Assembly (NCBI GenBank): GCA_016712505.1
Contig: JADJQY010000002.1
Location: forward strand, 248,001-312,000
Length of the DNA stretch: 64,000 bases
Reading direction: 5' to 3'
Source of the DNA: Candidatus Eiseniibacteriota bacterium
GTDB lineage: Bacteria > Eisenbacteria > RBG-16-71-46 > CAIMUX01
How positions within the stretch are numbered: position 1 is the first letter of the stretch; each line of letters starts with the position of its first letter. The translations under genes and the position numbers were made by a program. Of the stretch, positions 16,965 through 26,966 are shown piece by piece. Below the pieces are notes generated by a model. It searched no databases. It was not told the origin of the DNA and saw nothing but the letters and a program-made list of their open reading frames with translations.

Positions 16965-17923
16965 CCTTCCGACGGCAACATCTGCTCGGCCTGGAGGATC
17001 TCTCCCGCAATGAGATCCTGCACATCCTCGACACGGCGCGGAGCTTCCGTCAGGTGCTGGAGCGGCCGGTCAAGAAGGTGCCGAGCCTGCGTGGGGTCAC
17101 CGTCTGTCTCGCCTTCTACGAGGCCTCGACCCGCACGCGCCTCTCCTTCGAGCTGGCGGCGAAGCGGCTCTCGGCCGACACGATGAACTTTTCCTCCAGC
17201 GGGTCGTCGGTGCAGAAGGGCGAGACCCTGCTCGACACGATCAAGAACATCCAGGCGATGAAGGTCGACATGGTGGTGATCCGGCACAGCTCGAGCGGCG
17301 CCGCCCACTACCTCTCGCGCAACGTCGATGCGCATGTGATCAACGCCGGCGACGGCTTTCACGAGCATCCGACCCAGGGGTTGCTCGACCTCTACACCAT
17401 GCGCGATCGCTTCGGAAACCTCGACGGGGTGCGGGTGGCGATCGTGGGTGACATCGCGCACAGCCGCGTGGCCCGGTCGAACATCTGGGGGCTGGTCAAA
17501 CTCGGGGCGGAGGTGACACTCGTCGGTCCCCAGACCCTGATGCCGGCGGAGATCGCGAAGACCGGGGTCAAGCGGGTGACCAACTGCCTGGAGGAGGCGC
17601 TCGAAACCTGCCAGGTGGTGAACGTCCTCCGGCTGCAGCTCGAGCGAATGACCAGCGGCTACCTGCCCTCGCTGCGCGAGTACGCGCGGATCTTCGGGGT
17701 CGACACTCGCCGGATGGAGAAGGCCGCGGACAAGATCATGGTGATGCACCCCGGACCGATGAACCGCGGGGTCGAGATCGATCCGGCGGTGGCCGACGGG
17801 CCGAACTCGGTGATCCTCGACCAGGTGACCAATGGCGTCGCGGTCCGTATGGCGGTGCTGTTCCTCGTCTGGGGCGGGGCTCCGGCGAGTGAAATGGGTT
17901 CGGAGATCGCGCTCCATAAATAG
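16961..17923 (+). CDS. pyrB: Aspartate carbamoyltransferase catalytic subunit
   Basis: 320 residues. Transfers the carbamoyl group to aspartate, the committed step of pyrimidine synthesis. The carbamoyl-phosphate loop STRTRLSFE is at residues 56-64; HPTQGLLDLYTM and HPGPMNRGVEI are the other family signatures. No pyrI-like regulatory subunit is nearby. The order pyrR-pyrB-pyrC is typical of PyrR-controlled operons. Confidence 0.96.
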   Translation: MTFRRQHLLGLEDLSRNEILHILDTARSFRQVLERPVKKVPSLRGVTVCLAFYEASTRTRLSFELAAKRLSADTMNFSSSGSSVQKGETLLDTIKNIQAMKVDMVVIRHSSSGAAHYLSRNVDAHVINAGDGFHEHPTQGLLDLYTMRDRFGNLDGVRVAIVGDIAHSRVARSNIWGLVKLGAEVTLVGPQTLMPAEIAKTGVKRVTNCLEEALETCQVVNVLRLQLERMTSGYLPSLREYARIFGVDTRRMEKAADKIMVMHPGPMNRGVEIDPAVADGPNSVILDQVTNGVAVRMAVLFLVWGGAPASEMGSEIALHK

Positions 17924-18022
17924 CCGGGCGAGCGTGCGACGCGAGCCATCGGGGGACGGGCGAACGATCCAGGTCAGAGCGGCGCAGGGACGAGAGACCC
18001 TCGGCGCCCAGGGGAGGAAACG

Positions 18023-19435
18023 ATGAACCAGCATGGAACCAACGGCAGGCATGGCGGCACGTCCGAACTCGACCTCCGCCCGACGATGCTCCTGCGCAAC
18101 GTCCGGGTGGTCGATCCCGATGGATCGGAGAATGGGAATCGCGATCTCCTCTTGCGCGACGGCGTGATCGAGGCGATCGGAGTCCGGCTGGACGCCGGCG
18201 GCGCCCCGAGCATCGATCTGGAGGGGTGCGCGGTCCTGCCCGGTCTGTTCGACATGCATGTCCACCTGCGCGAGCCGGGCGGCGAGGATGCGGAAACGAT
18301 CGGCAGCGGGGCGCTCGCCGCGGCGCGGGGCGGGTTCACCGGCCTGGCCTGCATGCCGAACAGCAAGGTTCGCATCGACCAGCGGGCGGTGATCGACCTG
18401 GTACTCAATCGCGCGCGCGAGGGGTGCGGTACCGCGGTCCACCCGATCGCCGGAGTGACGGTCAACCTCGACGGACAGCAGCTCACCGAGATGATGGAGC
18501 TCAAGGAGGCGGGGGCGGTCGCAGTCTCCGACGACGGGTTCCCGGTCGACTCGAGCGAGGTGATGCGGCGCGGCATGGAGTACGCCCGGATGTGCGGCCT
18601 CCCGGTGCTCGGACATTGCGAGGACCGGGCGCTCAAGGGGAAGGGAGTGATGCACGAGGGGTACTGGTCGACGGTGCTCGGACTGCGCGGAATTCCCGCC
18701 GCCTGTGAGGAGATCGGGATCGCGCGCGACCTGGCCCTGGCTGCCCTGACCGGAGTTCGGTTCCATGTCTGCCATGTCAGTACGCGTCGCGGGGTGGACC
18801 TGGTACGCCAGGCGAAGCAGCGCGGTCTGGCCGTCACCGCGGAGACCGCGCCGCACTACCTGACACTGACCGACGAGTGTCTACGGACCTACGACAGTTC
18901 GTTCAAGATGAACCCCCCGCTCCGGACCTGGGAAGACGTGCAAGCGCTGCGGGCGGCGGTCCTCGACGGGACGATCGACGCCATCGCCACCGACCACGCC
19001 CCCCACACCCCGCTGGCCAAGGATGGAGAACTCGATCTGGCCCCGTTCGGGGTCATCGGGCTCGAGACCTCGCTCGGGGTATCACTCAAGGCGCTGGTGC
19101 ACGAAGAGGGGATGTCGCTCGAGGATCTGGTCCGCCGGATGGCGGTCGCCCCGCGGCGGATTCTCGGCCTGCCCGGGGGATCGCTCCGGATCGGGGAACC
19201 GGCCGACCTTTGCGTCGTAAGCCTGGATGAGGAATGGACGGTCGATCCCTCCCACTTCGCCTCGCTTTCCCGCAACTGCCCGTTCGCGGGATGGAAACTC
19301 CGGGGTAAGGTACTTCTGACCGTGGCCAACGGACGGACCACGCACGCGACGGGGGAACTCGCGTCCTCGGCCGATTCGGATCGGGCGGGTCGCGGATCAT
19401 TGCAGGGAGACGTCAACATGGTGTCGAGGTCGTAG
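18023..19435 (+). CDS. pyrC: Dihydroorotase
   Basis: 470 residues from ATG 18023, preceded by GGGGAGGAAACG. A zinc amidohydrolase that cyclises carbamoyl-aspartate. The metal-binding HxH is at residues 79-81 (DMHVHLREPG); the later ATDHAPHT motif is also present, as is the FKMNPPLR substrate segment. It is ~40 residues longer than most class I enzymes, with a polar N-terminal extension and a short Ser/Asp-rich C-terminal tail. It follows pyrB by 99 bases and is followed after two bases by a lipoprotein gene. Confidence 0.95.
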   Translation: MNQHGTNGRHGGTSELDLRPTMLLRNVRVVDPDGSENGNRDLLLRDGVIEAIGVRLDAGGAPSIDLEGCAVLPGLFDMHVHLREPGGEDAETIGSGALAAARGGFTGLACMPNSKVRIDQRAVIDLVLNRAREGCGTAVHPIAGVTVNLDGQQLTEMMELKEAGAVAVSDDGFPVDSSEVMRRGMEYARMCGLPVLGHCEDRALKGKGVMHEGYWSTVLGLRGIPAACEEIGIARDLALAALTGVRFHVCHVSTRRGVDLVRQAKQRGLAVTAETAPHYLTLTDECLRTYDSSFKMNPPLRTWEDVQALRAAVLDGTIDAIATDHAPHTPLAKDGELDLAPFGVIGLETSLGVSLKALVHEEGMSLEDLVRRMAVAPRRILGLPGGSLRIGEPADLCVVSLDEEWTVDPSHFASLSRNCPFAGWKLRGKVLLTVANGRTTHATGELASSADSDRAGRGSLQGDVNMVSRS

Positions 19436-19437
19436 GT

Positions 19438-21232
19438 TTGAGCGGGTCGGAGTATCCGCGACAGGCCAGCCTGGTCGGGTGCGCGGTGGCATTGCTCCTG
19501 CTCGGTGCGACCGGCTGCGCTTACTTCAATACGTTCTACTTCGCCAAGAAGTACTACGCCGAAGCCGAGCGCAGCCGGAAGAAGACCGAGTCGGACAAAC
19601 TCCCACCGGACGCGGAGAAGCGGTACGACGACACGATCAAACAGTGCCGAAAGGTGGTCAATGATCATCCCGGCAGCCGCTGGGCGGATGATGCGGTCTT
19701 TCTCATGGGGGCCTCGTTCTACGGCAAGCGGGACTACGACAAGGCGCTCGACACCTTCGACGATCTGCTCCGCGGATTCGGAACGATCCAAGTTCGCCGC
19801 CTCCGCGCACTACATGAAAGGGCTCTGCTACTTCGAACGACGCGAGTACGCCGAGATGCAACGCTCCTTCGACGAGGCGCTGCGGATCGAGCCGCGCTTC
19901 GAGCGGAAGGACGATATCCTCTTCACCTCGGCCATGGCCGCGGAGCGGGAGCGCAACCGGCCCGAGGCTGTCCGTCGCTATCGCGAGCTGGTGCAGGCCT
20001 ACCGGGGCAGCGAGCGCGGGGACGAGGGGCTGCTGCACATCGGCGATCTCTACTTCGAGGCCACCCGCTACGACAGCGCCGGGCTCGCTTACGAGGAACT
20101 CGGGCGGATGACCCGCAACGACACCTTCTTCCGCGAGTCGCAGATCAAACTCGCCGAAACCTGGGTGCGTCGCCAAAACTCCGAGACGGCAATCGAGCTG
20201 CTGAAACCGCTCCTGCCCAAGGACGAGAAGCAGAACCGGACGGCCGACGACTTTCCCGCGCGGGTGCGGCTGCTCTGGGCGCGAGCGGACAACGACATCG
20301 GTCGGCACGAGGAGGCGCTCGCGCGGCTGCGCGGCGCGGTGGAGCTCTACCCGGCGTCGAACTTCGCCACCGAGGCACAGTTCCAGGTCGGCTATACCTA
20401 CGAGGTCTACCTCGATTCGCTCGAGTCGGCGCGTAAGGCGTACGACCAGGCGGCCAAGATGTCGGCCAAGAGCGTCTTCCGGGAGCAGGCGCAGATCCGG
20501 CTGAACAACCTCAACGCGCTCCAGGACCTGAGGTCGCGGATCAGCGAAACGGGCAACACCGACCGTGAGCAGCAGGCAACCGCGGCCCTCAAGATCGCCG
20601 AGCTGTTCCTCTTCGCCCAGGATGAGAACGACGAGGCGCTGGCCAAGTATCGCGAAGTGGTACGCGACTACGGTGACACCAAGGCGGCCCCCCGGGCGGC
20701 CTACGGCGCGGCCTGGATGCGGCTCAAACGGTACGAGGGAGCACGGGATAGCGCGCTGAGTGAATTCGCCGGGGTGATCCGCACCTATCCCGCGAGCCAG
20801 CAAGCCCGATCCGCGCTGGAAATCCTGGCGGCCGAGGGGGCCGACACCGTCGGGCTTGGCGGCTTGCTGGAGGAAGTCCGTCCCGACACGCTGGCCGCCC
20901 TGCCCAGCCTGCCCGAGCCCCCGGACACCAGTCGCGCCGGGGTGTCTGCCTCGCCGCTCGAAGGCGATTCGCTCGCCACCGGCGACGAAGAACTGGACGA
21001 CATCCGGCGCCGTGGGGCACGCAGTCGCGATCCGCGCGCGACACAGCTTTCGCCGATCCTCGACCCGGCCAAGCACGACTCGATCGCCGCAGCGCGCGCC
21101 GCCCAGCGCCGCGGGGCGCGTCCGCCAGGGCCAGGGACCGTTGCTCCGGACAGTCTGGTCAATCCGGACAGGGTGGTTACTCCAGGGGAGGTGCCGCCCG
21201 ACTCTTCGAAGGTCCCGGGGGGGGAGCCGTGA
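19438..21232 (+). CDS. TPR-repeat lipoprotein inside the pyr operon, frameshifted near 19790
   Basis: Starts at TTG 19438, two bases after pyrC. A signal peptide with lipobox (LGATGC, Cys near residue 27) is followed by AYFNTFYFAKKYYAEAE, a sentence I know from BamD/YbgF-like TPR lipoproteins of the FCB group. The first frame fails after DDLLRGFG; a second frame carries KFAASAHYMKGLCYFERREY and continuous TPR-like helices to 21232. A net one-base insertion or two-base deletion around 19782-19795 explains this. The restored product is ~597 residues with an acidic, Pro-rich C-terminal tail. Probable periplasmic scaffold; no link to pyrimidine synthesis is apparent. Confidence 0.78.
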
Positions 21233-22065
21233 GTTCGACCGATCGCTGTCTGCCGAAGACTCCGAGCATTGCGCGGATCGTCTCCAACCAGCATCTGAGC
21301 GGCGGGATCTACCGCGCGCTCCTCCGCATGGCCGACGATTGGGGCCCCTCGCTGCCGGGGCAGTTCGTGCAGGTAGAGTGCCCGCCGCGCGAGGCCTTTG
21401 CCATGTGGCGCCCGTTCAGCATCTCGCGTTTCCGGGCCGAGCGCCACGAACTCGAGCTGGTCTACGGCGTGGTTGGACTTCGCACCCTACGCCTGTCCGA
21501 ACTGACCGCAGGCGAGGAACTCTGCCTCATCGGTCCGCTCGGTCGCGGTTTCGAGGCGGTCAGCGGGAGACGACCGATCTTGATCGGCGGCGGACGCGGC
21601 ATCGCGCCGATGATCGGTCTGGCCGAGCGCTGGCGAGAGAGCCTGCCCGACGGCCGGATCCTGTACGGCGCCCGCAGTCGCGATCTCCTGATCCCGATCG
21701 ATGACCCGCCCTACGCGGTCTGGCTGGCCACTGAAGACGGGAGTGCGGGGTTCAAGGGCAATGTGATCGAACTCCTCGAGGCGGCGATCGCCCGCCGGGA
21801 GATCGATCCGGCCACGATCGCGCTCTACGCCTGCGGGCCGAATCGAATGCTGGCCGCGCTCTCCGTCTGGGCCGAGTCGCGCGGAGTGCCTTGCCTGGTG
21901 TCGCTCGAGACCCACTTCGGCTGCGGCGTCGGGATCTGCGCCGGCTGCGCGGTGCCGGTGCGCCCGCGCGACGGGGAGGATGCCTTTGCCCGCTACCGCT
22001 TCGCCTGCGTCGAAGGTCCGGTGATGGACGGGACGCGGGTCGAGTGGGAAGGAGTGGCGGAATGA
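21229..22065 (+). CDS. pyrK: Dihydroorotate dehydrogenase electron-transfer subunit
   Basis: 278 residues from GTG 21229, overlapping the previous stop (GTGA). A ferredoxin-reductase-like protein that carries electrons from PyrD to NAD+ using FAD and a [2Fe-2S] cluster. The FAD loop RPFSIS is near residue 64, the nucleotide-binding GGGRGIAPM near residue 121, and the cluster Cys are in FGCGVGICAGCAVP with a fourth Cys in RFACVEGP. It overlaps pyrD, the usual partner. Confidence 0.94.
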   Translation: MSSTDRCLPKTPSIARIVSNQHLSGGIYRALLRMADDWGPSLPGQFVQVECPPREAFAMWRPFSISRFRAERHELELVYGVVGLRTLRLSELTAGEELCLIGPLGRGFEAVSGRRPILIGGGRGIAPMIGLAERWRESLPDGRILYGARSRDLLIPIDDPPYAVWLATEDGSAGFKGNVIELLEAAIARREIDPATIALYACGPNRMLAALSVWAESRGVPCLVSLETHFGCGVGICAGCAVPVRPRDGEDAFARYRFACVEGPVMDGTRVEWEGVAE

Positions 22066-23012
22066 GCGCCGAGCGTCCCCCGGAGGAACGGGTGATCGAC
22101 CTCGGAGTCGAGCTCGGCCCGGTCCGCCTGCCCAATCCGGTGCTGGTCGCGTCCGGCACCTTCGGCTACGGCAACGAGGCGGTCGACCTGACCCGCGTCC
22201 GTGCGTTGGGCGGGATCGTGACCAAGACGGTGACCCTCGAGCCGCGCTCCGGCAACGCCGCACCGCGCCTGCACGAGACTCCCTCGGGGATGATCAACTC
22301 GATCGGGCTGCAAAACGTCGGCATCGAGCGGTTCATCGCGGTCAAGCTGCCCGAACTGCTCGCCCTCGGCGTGCCGATCATCGTCTCGATCGGCGGCCGC
22401 CGGGTGGAGGAGTTCCAGGAGGTAGCGCGGCGACTCGAGGAGACCAGCGGCATCGCCGCGCTGGAGATCAACGTCTCCTGCCCCAACGTGAAGGAGGGGG
22501 GACTCGAGTTCTGTCAGAATCCCGCCTCGGCCGCCGCAGTGATCGAGGGGGTCCGTCAGGTCACGCGCCTCGCGCTGTGGGCCAAGCTGAGCCCGAACAC
22601 CTCCTCGATCGGAACCTTGGCCCGGGCCTGCGAGGAGGCCGGGGCGGATGGCCTGACCGCGGTCAACACCTTCGTGGCCCTCGCGGTCGACATCCACAGC
22701 CGCGCTCCGATCATACCCAGCGGCACGGGCGGGCTCTCCGGGCCCGCGATCCGCCCGATCGCCCTGGCCAAGGCACGTGAGGTGGTACGCCACACGAAGT
22801 TGCCGGTCATCGGCGTGGGCGGAATCGCCTCGGCCGCCGACGCGCTGGAATTCCTGATCATCGGGGCGCGTGCGGTGCAGGTAGGCACGGCGAGCTTCCC
22901 CCGCCCCTGGCTGGCCGCCGAGGTGGTGGACGGGATCGGACGCTTCCTCCGCGAGGAGGGGGAGACCACCCTTGCCGAACTGATCGGTTCCTATCGCGAC
23001 CCGCGCGCCTAG
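22062..23012 (+). CDS. pyrD: Dihydroorotate dehydrogenase B, catalytic subunit
   Basis: 316 residues from ATG 22062 (ATGA overlap with pyrK); the frame is open further upstream but that part is antisense-like. An FMN enzyme oxidising dihydroorotate to orotate. Family marks include LVASGTFGYG, GLQNVGIERF, LEINVSCPNVKEGG with the class 1 catalytic Cys region (INVSCPN), and GVGGIASAADALEF. The overlap with pyrK indicates the heteromeric NAD-linked type. Confidence 0.95.
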   Translation: MSAERPPEERVIDLGVELGPVRLPNPVLVASGTFGYGNEAVDLTRVRALGGIVTKTVTLEPRSGNAAPRLHETPSGMINSIGLQNVGIERFIAVKLPELLALGVPIIVSIGGRRVEEFQEVARRLEETSGIAALEINVSCPNVKEGGLEFCQNPASAAAVIEGVRQVTRLALWAKLSPNTSSIGTLARACEEAGADGLTAVNTFVALAVDIHSRAPIIPSGTGGLSGPAIRPIALAKAREVVRHTKLPVIGVGGIASAADALEFLIIGARAVQVGTASFPRPWLAAEVVDGIGRFLREEGETTLAELIGSYRDPRA

Positions 23013-23057
23013 TGGCGCGGCGCGGGTTTCCTGACCCCCGAAGAGAAGGGAGACGCG

Positions 23058-23810
23058 TTGAATCTCGTATCTCAGACCCCCTCCGGAACGACCCCTCCCA
23101 TGGCCCCCGCCGGACCTGAGCGTCCGCGCGAGGCGCGCGAGCGACTGATCGTCGCCCTCGACTACCCGTCGGGGGGCGAGGCGCTCGCGCTCGTCGATCG
23201 CTTGGGAGAGGAGGTGATCTGGTACAAGGTCGGGATGGAGCTGTTCTACGCCGAAGGCGCGCCGCTGGTGCACGCACTCACGGCGCGGGGCAAACGTCTC
23301 TTCCTCGATCTGAAGCTCCACGACATCCCCAACACCATGAGTTCCGCCCTGCGCAGCTTGTCACGGCTCAAGGTCGGGCTCACCACGGTGCACGTGCCGG
23401 CCGGTCGCGAAGCGTTGCTCGCGGTTGCCGCCGTGGCGCGCAGTCTCCCTCCGGGCGAGGCCCCGGGGCTCCTCGGGGTCACACGCCTCACCAGTCTGCC
23501 CGCACCGGATCCGGAGCGTCCGTGGGACGATGTGGTGAGCCTGGCCGGCCTGGCGGCGGCGTGCGGGCTGTACGGCTGGATCGCTCCGGCCCCGGCTGCA
23601 CGGCCGCTTCGTGCCGCCCATGGGGCAGGCCCCGCCTTGATCTGTCCCGGGATCCGGCTTCCGGAGAACGACCGCGCCGATCAGGTGGCCGTCGGAACCC
23701 CGGAAGACGCCCGCGAGGGAGGGGCGGACTGGATCGTGGTCGGTCGCCCGATCACTCAGGCGGTCGATCCGACCGCGGCGGCCCGGGACGTGATCCGCAG
23801 ACTGGCCTGA
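23058..23810 (+). CDS. pyrF: Orotidine 5'-phosphate decarboxylase
   Basis: 250 residues from TTG 23058 behind AGAAGGGAG; the ATG at 23100 is a possible later start. Decarboxylates OMP to UMP, closing the pathway. LIVALDYPSG opens the barrel; the catalytic DLKLHDIPNT segment is near residue 79; GADWIVVGRPIT gives the phosphate-binding loop. It is the last pyr gene of the operon. No terminator is obvious in the 178 bases that follow. Confidence 0.95.
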   Translation: MNLVSQTPSGTTPPMAPAGPERPREARERLIVALDYPSGGEALALVDRLGEEVIWYKVGMELFYAEGAPLVHALTARGKRLFLDLKLHDIPNTMSSALRSLSRLKVGLTTVHVPAGREALLAVAAVARSLPPGEAPGLLGVTRLTSLPAPDPERPWDDVVSLAGLAAACGLYGWIAPAPAARPLRAAHGAGPALICPGIRLPENDRADQVAVGTPEDAREGGADWIVVGRPITQAVDPTAAARDVIRRLA

Positions 23811-23988
23811 CCTCGGGCCCTGGCCCCGCGAAGATGAAAGATGAACGCCGCGGCGGCCCAATGGTAGGTTTGCCGTCGGTTTGTCGCCGGGGAGGGCTCG
23901 CGGGAGCCCCGTTTCCCCGTGAACGAGAACAGAGCCCGATCGGGCGGCGCGGTCGCGCACGCCCCGGGTGAACGAAAGGCTTAGCGGA

Positions 23989-25488
23989 ATGCAAAAGATC
24001 GCGGTCATCGGGACCGGCTATGTCGGCCTCGTCACTGGCGCATGCCTGGCGGATTTCGGCAATCGGGTCATCTGCGTCGATCAGGTGGAGTCGAAGATCG
24101 CTGCCTTGAACGCGGGCAAGCTCCCGTTCTACGAGTTTTCCCTGGGCGAGATCGTCGAGCGGAACGTGCGCGAAGGGCGCCTCCTCTTCAGCTCCGATCT
24201 GGCGGAAGCGATCCGGAGCAGCAAGGTGATCTTCACCGCGGTCGGCACGCCGCCCGGGAAGGACGGCCAGGCCGACCTGTCGCAGGTCTGGACCGTCGCC
24301 CGCACCATCGCTCAGCACCTGAACGGCTACAAGGTGGTGGTGCAGAAGAGCACGGTCCCGGTCGGCACCGGGCAGCAGGTGCGTCGCATCATCATGGAGA
24401 GCCTGAAGAAGCGGATTCCCTTTGATGTCGCGAGCAATCCGGAGTTCCTGCGCGAGGGGAGCGCGGTCGAGGACTTCATGCGCCCCAACCGCGTGGTGAT
24501 CGGCACCTGGAGCAAGCAGGCCGAGCAGACCCTGTCGGAGATCTACCGCCCGCTCTATCTCAACGAAACGCCGATGGTGAAGACCACGGTGGAGACCGCG
24601 GAGCTGATCAAGTACGCCTCGAACGCCTTCCTCGCGACCAAGATCTCCTTCATCAACGAGATGGCGAATCTCTGCGAGGTGGTGGGGGCCGACGTCAAGA
24701 CGGTGTCGCGCGCGATGGGGCTCGATAACCGCATCGGCTCGAAGTTCCTCCACGCCGGTCCGGGCTACGGCGGGTCGTGCTTTCCCAAGGACACCCTCGC
24801 CCTGGCCAGCTTCAGCCGCGAGTTCGGCACGCCAAGCCGCATCGTCGAGGCCACGATCGAGGTGAACGAGCAGCAACGGGTGCGGATGCTGGAGAAGCTT
24901 CAGACCTTGCTCAAGAACTTCAAGGGGAAGGAGATCGCGGTCCTCGGGCTCTCCTTCAAGCCGCAGACCGACGACGTGCGCGATTCGGTCGCGCTCGATC
25001 TGATCCGGATGCTGCAGAAGCGTGGGGCCAAGGTGCGGGCCTTCGATCCCGTCGCGATGGAGAAGGCCGCCGAGGAGCTGAAGCAGGTGAAGTTCTGCGA
25101 CGACTCCTACATCGCGGCCAAGGGGGCCGACGCCCTGGTCATCGCGACCGAGTGGAACGAGTTCCGCATGCTCGACCTGAACAAGATCAAACGCAGCATG
25201 CGCACCCCGGTGGTGCTCGACTGCCGCAACATCTACGACCCGGCGAAGCTGGAGTCGATGGGGTTCAAGTACTCCGGGGTCGGGCGTGGTCGGCACCAGG
25301 AGGACGCGAAGGGGAAGAGCCGGGCGCGGAAGCCGGCGACCCGGACCAGCGCCAAGTCCGCGCCGGCCCCGAAGCGGGCGGCGCGCGCGCCCAAGCAGGC
25401 GGCACGCGGGCCCAAGAAGGCCGCGCGACGCGCAGCGAGCCCCAACCCAACCCGCCGCAACTTCGGCCGACAGGAGGGTGGACGTTGA
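23989..25488 (+). CDS. ugd: UDP-glucose/GDP-mannose 6-dehydrogenase family protein with a Lys/Arg/Ala-rich tail
   Basis: 499 residues from ATG 23989 behind AAAGG; GTG 23968 is an earlier alternative. It oxidises a nucleotide-sugar C6 to the carboxylate. The Rossmann GTGYVGLVTGACLADFG opens it; GPGYGGSCFPKDT holds the catalytic Cys. The middle helix and C-terminal NAD domain (AVLGLSFKPQTDDVRDS) are normal. From about residue 430 the protein continues into ~65 residues made mostly of Lys, Arg, Ala, Pro and Ser (KRAARAPKQAARGPKKAARR). This looks like the basic tail of histone H1-like proteins and is not part of the family. The tail runs in frame to a stop that overlaps the next start. Confidence 0.9.
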   Translation: MQKIAVIGTGYVGLVTGACLADFGNRVICVDQVESKIAALNAGKLPFYEFSLGEIVERNVREGRLLFSSDLAEAIRSSKVIFTAVGTPPGKDGQADLSQVWTVARTIAQHLNGYKVVVQKSTVPVGTGQQVRRIIMESLKKRIPFDVASNPEFLREGSAVEDFMRPNRVVIGTWSKQAEQTLSEIYRPLYLNETPMVKTTVETAELIKYASNAFLATKISFINEMANLCEVVGADVKTVSRAMGLDNRIGSKFLHAGPGYGGSCFPKDTLALASFSREFGTPSRIVEATIEVNEQQRVRMLEKLQTLLKNFKGKEIAVLGLSFKPQTDDVRDSVALDLIRMLQKRGAKVRAFDPVAMEKAAEELKQVKFCDDSYIAAKGADALVIATEWNEFRMLDLNKIKRSMRTPVVLDCRNIYDPAKLESMGFKYSGVGRGRHQEDAKGKSRARKPATRTSAKSAPAPKRAARAPKQAARGPKKAARRAASPNPTRRNFGRQEGGR

Positions 25489-25940
25489 TCGATGGCGTGG
25501 TGGTGAAGCCGCTCAAGGTGATCCCCGACGAGCGCGGCTACCTGATGGAGATCTTCCGCGACGACGATCCGTTCTTCCGGAAGTTCGGCCAAGCGTATCT
25601 GACCGTCGTCTATCCCGGGGTGGTCAAGGGGTGGCACTACCACAAGGTCCAGGACGATCATTTCTGCGTGGTCAAGGGAATGTCGAAGGTCGTGCTCTAC
25701 GACCTGCGCGAAGGCTCCCCGACCAAGGGTGAAGTGAACGAGTTCTTCATGGGGGAGAAGAATCCGATCCTGCTGCTCATCCCCCACGGAGTCCTGCACG
25801 GGATGAAGGGGGTCGGCGTGGAGCCGGCCCTCCTGCTCAACATTCCGACCGAGCACTACGACTACAAGGACCCCGACGAGTATCGGGTCCATCCGCACGA
25901 CAACGACATTCCCTACGACTGGGAACGAAAGGACGGATAG
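25485..25940 (+). CDS. RmlC-like cupin, dTDP-4-dehydrorhamnose 3,5-epimerase family
   Basis: 151 residues from TTG 25485, overlapping the dehydrogenase stop (TTGA), with AGGAGGG upstream. Cupin features: KVIPDERGYLMEIFR, a His-rich WHYHKVQDDHFCVVKG stretch and IPHGVLHGMK. This short branch is found in nucleotide-sugar clusters and is annotated as an epimerase or sugar isomerase. The precise substrate cannot be read from sequence. It is directly followed by rfbB. Confidence 0.88.
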   Translation: MIDGVVVKPLKVIPDERGYLMEIFRDDDPFFRKFGQAYLTVVYPGVVKGWHYHKVQDDHFCVVKGMSKVVLYDLREGSPTKGEVNEFFMGEKNPILLLIPHGVLHGMKGVGVEPALLLNIPTEHYDYKDPDEYRVHPHDNDIPYDWERKDG

Positions 25941-26966
25941 GTGAGACCGGTCGAAACGGGCCGCTACCTGGTGACCGGTGGGGCCGGTTTCATCGGGACC
26001 AACTTCGTGCACGAGTGCCTGCGCCGCCATCCCCAGGCGCAGGTCACGGTGCTGGACAAGCTCACCTACGCCGGGAATCCGCGGAACCTCGATCCGGTGC
26101 GGAACGATCCCCGCTTCCGCTTCGTCCAGGGGGACATCGCCGATGCCGCGATCGTCGAGCCGTTGATCGCCGAGGGGTTCGACTTCGTCATCAACTTCGC
26201 CGCCGAGACCCACGTCGACCGTTCGATCGGCGACCCCGCCTCCTTCGTCAAGACCGACGTCTTCGGCGTCTATACCCTGCTCGAAGCGGTGCGCAAGCAC
26301 CCCGTCTCGCTCTTCGTCCAGATCTCGACCGACGAGGTCTACGGTGAGATCCTCGACGGGGCGGCGACCGAGCAGTCGCCGCTCCTGCCCCGGAATCCCT
26401 ACTCCGCTTCGAAGGCGGGCGGGGATCGTCTGGCCTACTCCTACTGGGCCACCTACGACATCCCGGTGGCGATCACGCGGTGTTCGAACAACTACGGACC
26501 GTACCAGTATCCGGAAAAGCTGGTCCCGCTCTTTGTCACCAATGCCCTGCAGGGGGAGAAACTGCCGGTCTACGGATCGGGGAAGAACACGCGGGATTGG
26601 ATCCACGCCCTCGACCACGTCAATGCCATCTTCCACATCCTGGCCGCGGACGGCGTCGAGGGGGAGGTCTGGAACATCGGGGCGGAGAACGAGCGGAGCG
26701 TGCTCGAGATCGGCGGGGAGCTGCTCCGGCTGCTGGGCAAGACGGATGCGCTCCTGGCCTCGGTGGTCGACCGTCCGGGCCACGATCGGCGGTACGCCGT
26801 CGACTCGTCGAAGCTGCGGGCCAAGACCGGCTGGAAGTGCGAGGTTCCGTTCGAGCAGGGACTCGCCGAGACGGTTCGCTGGTACGAGGAGAATGCCGAC
26901 TGGTGGCGCCCGCTCAAGAGCGGGGAGTTCCTCGACTACTACAAGCGCAACTACAAGTTCCTTTGA
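25941..26966 (+). CDS. rfbB: dTDP-glucose 4,6-dehydratase
   Basis: 341 residues from GTG 25941, immediately after the previous stop. An extended short-chain dehydrogenase making dTDP-4-keto-6-deoxyglucose. TGGAGFIGTNFV (near residue 12) binds NAD; the catalytic YSASK is near residue 155; AAETHVDRSI and NNYGPYQYPEKL are RmlB signatures. Operon with ugd and the cupin, consistent with deoxysugar supply for a surface glycan. Confidence 0.93.
   Translation: MRPVETGRYLVTGGAGFIGTNFVHECLRRHPQAQVTVLDKLTYAGNPRNLDPVRNDPRFRFVQGDIADAAIVEPLIAEGFDFVINFAAETHVDRSIGDPASFVKTDVFGVYTLLEAVRKHPVSLFVQISTDEVYGEILDGAATEQSPLLPRNPYSASKAGGDRLAYSYWATYDIPVAITRCSNNYGPYQYPEKLVPLFVTNALQGEKLPVYGSGKNTRDWIHALDHVNAIFHILAADGVEGEVWNIGAENERSVLEIGGELLRLLGKTDALLASVVDRPGHDRRYAVDSSKLRAKTGWKCEVPFEQGLAETVRWYEENADWWRPLKSGEFLDYYKRNYKFL

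Noticed and set aside
24777..25484. Upstream extension of the RmlC-like frame
   Set aside because: Lies within ugd in another frame; TTG 25485 with AGGAGGG gives the natural cupin N-terminus.
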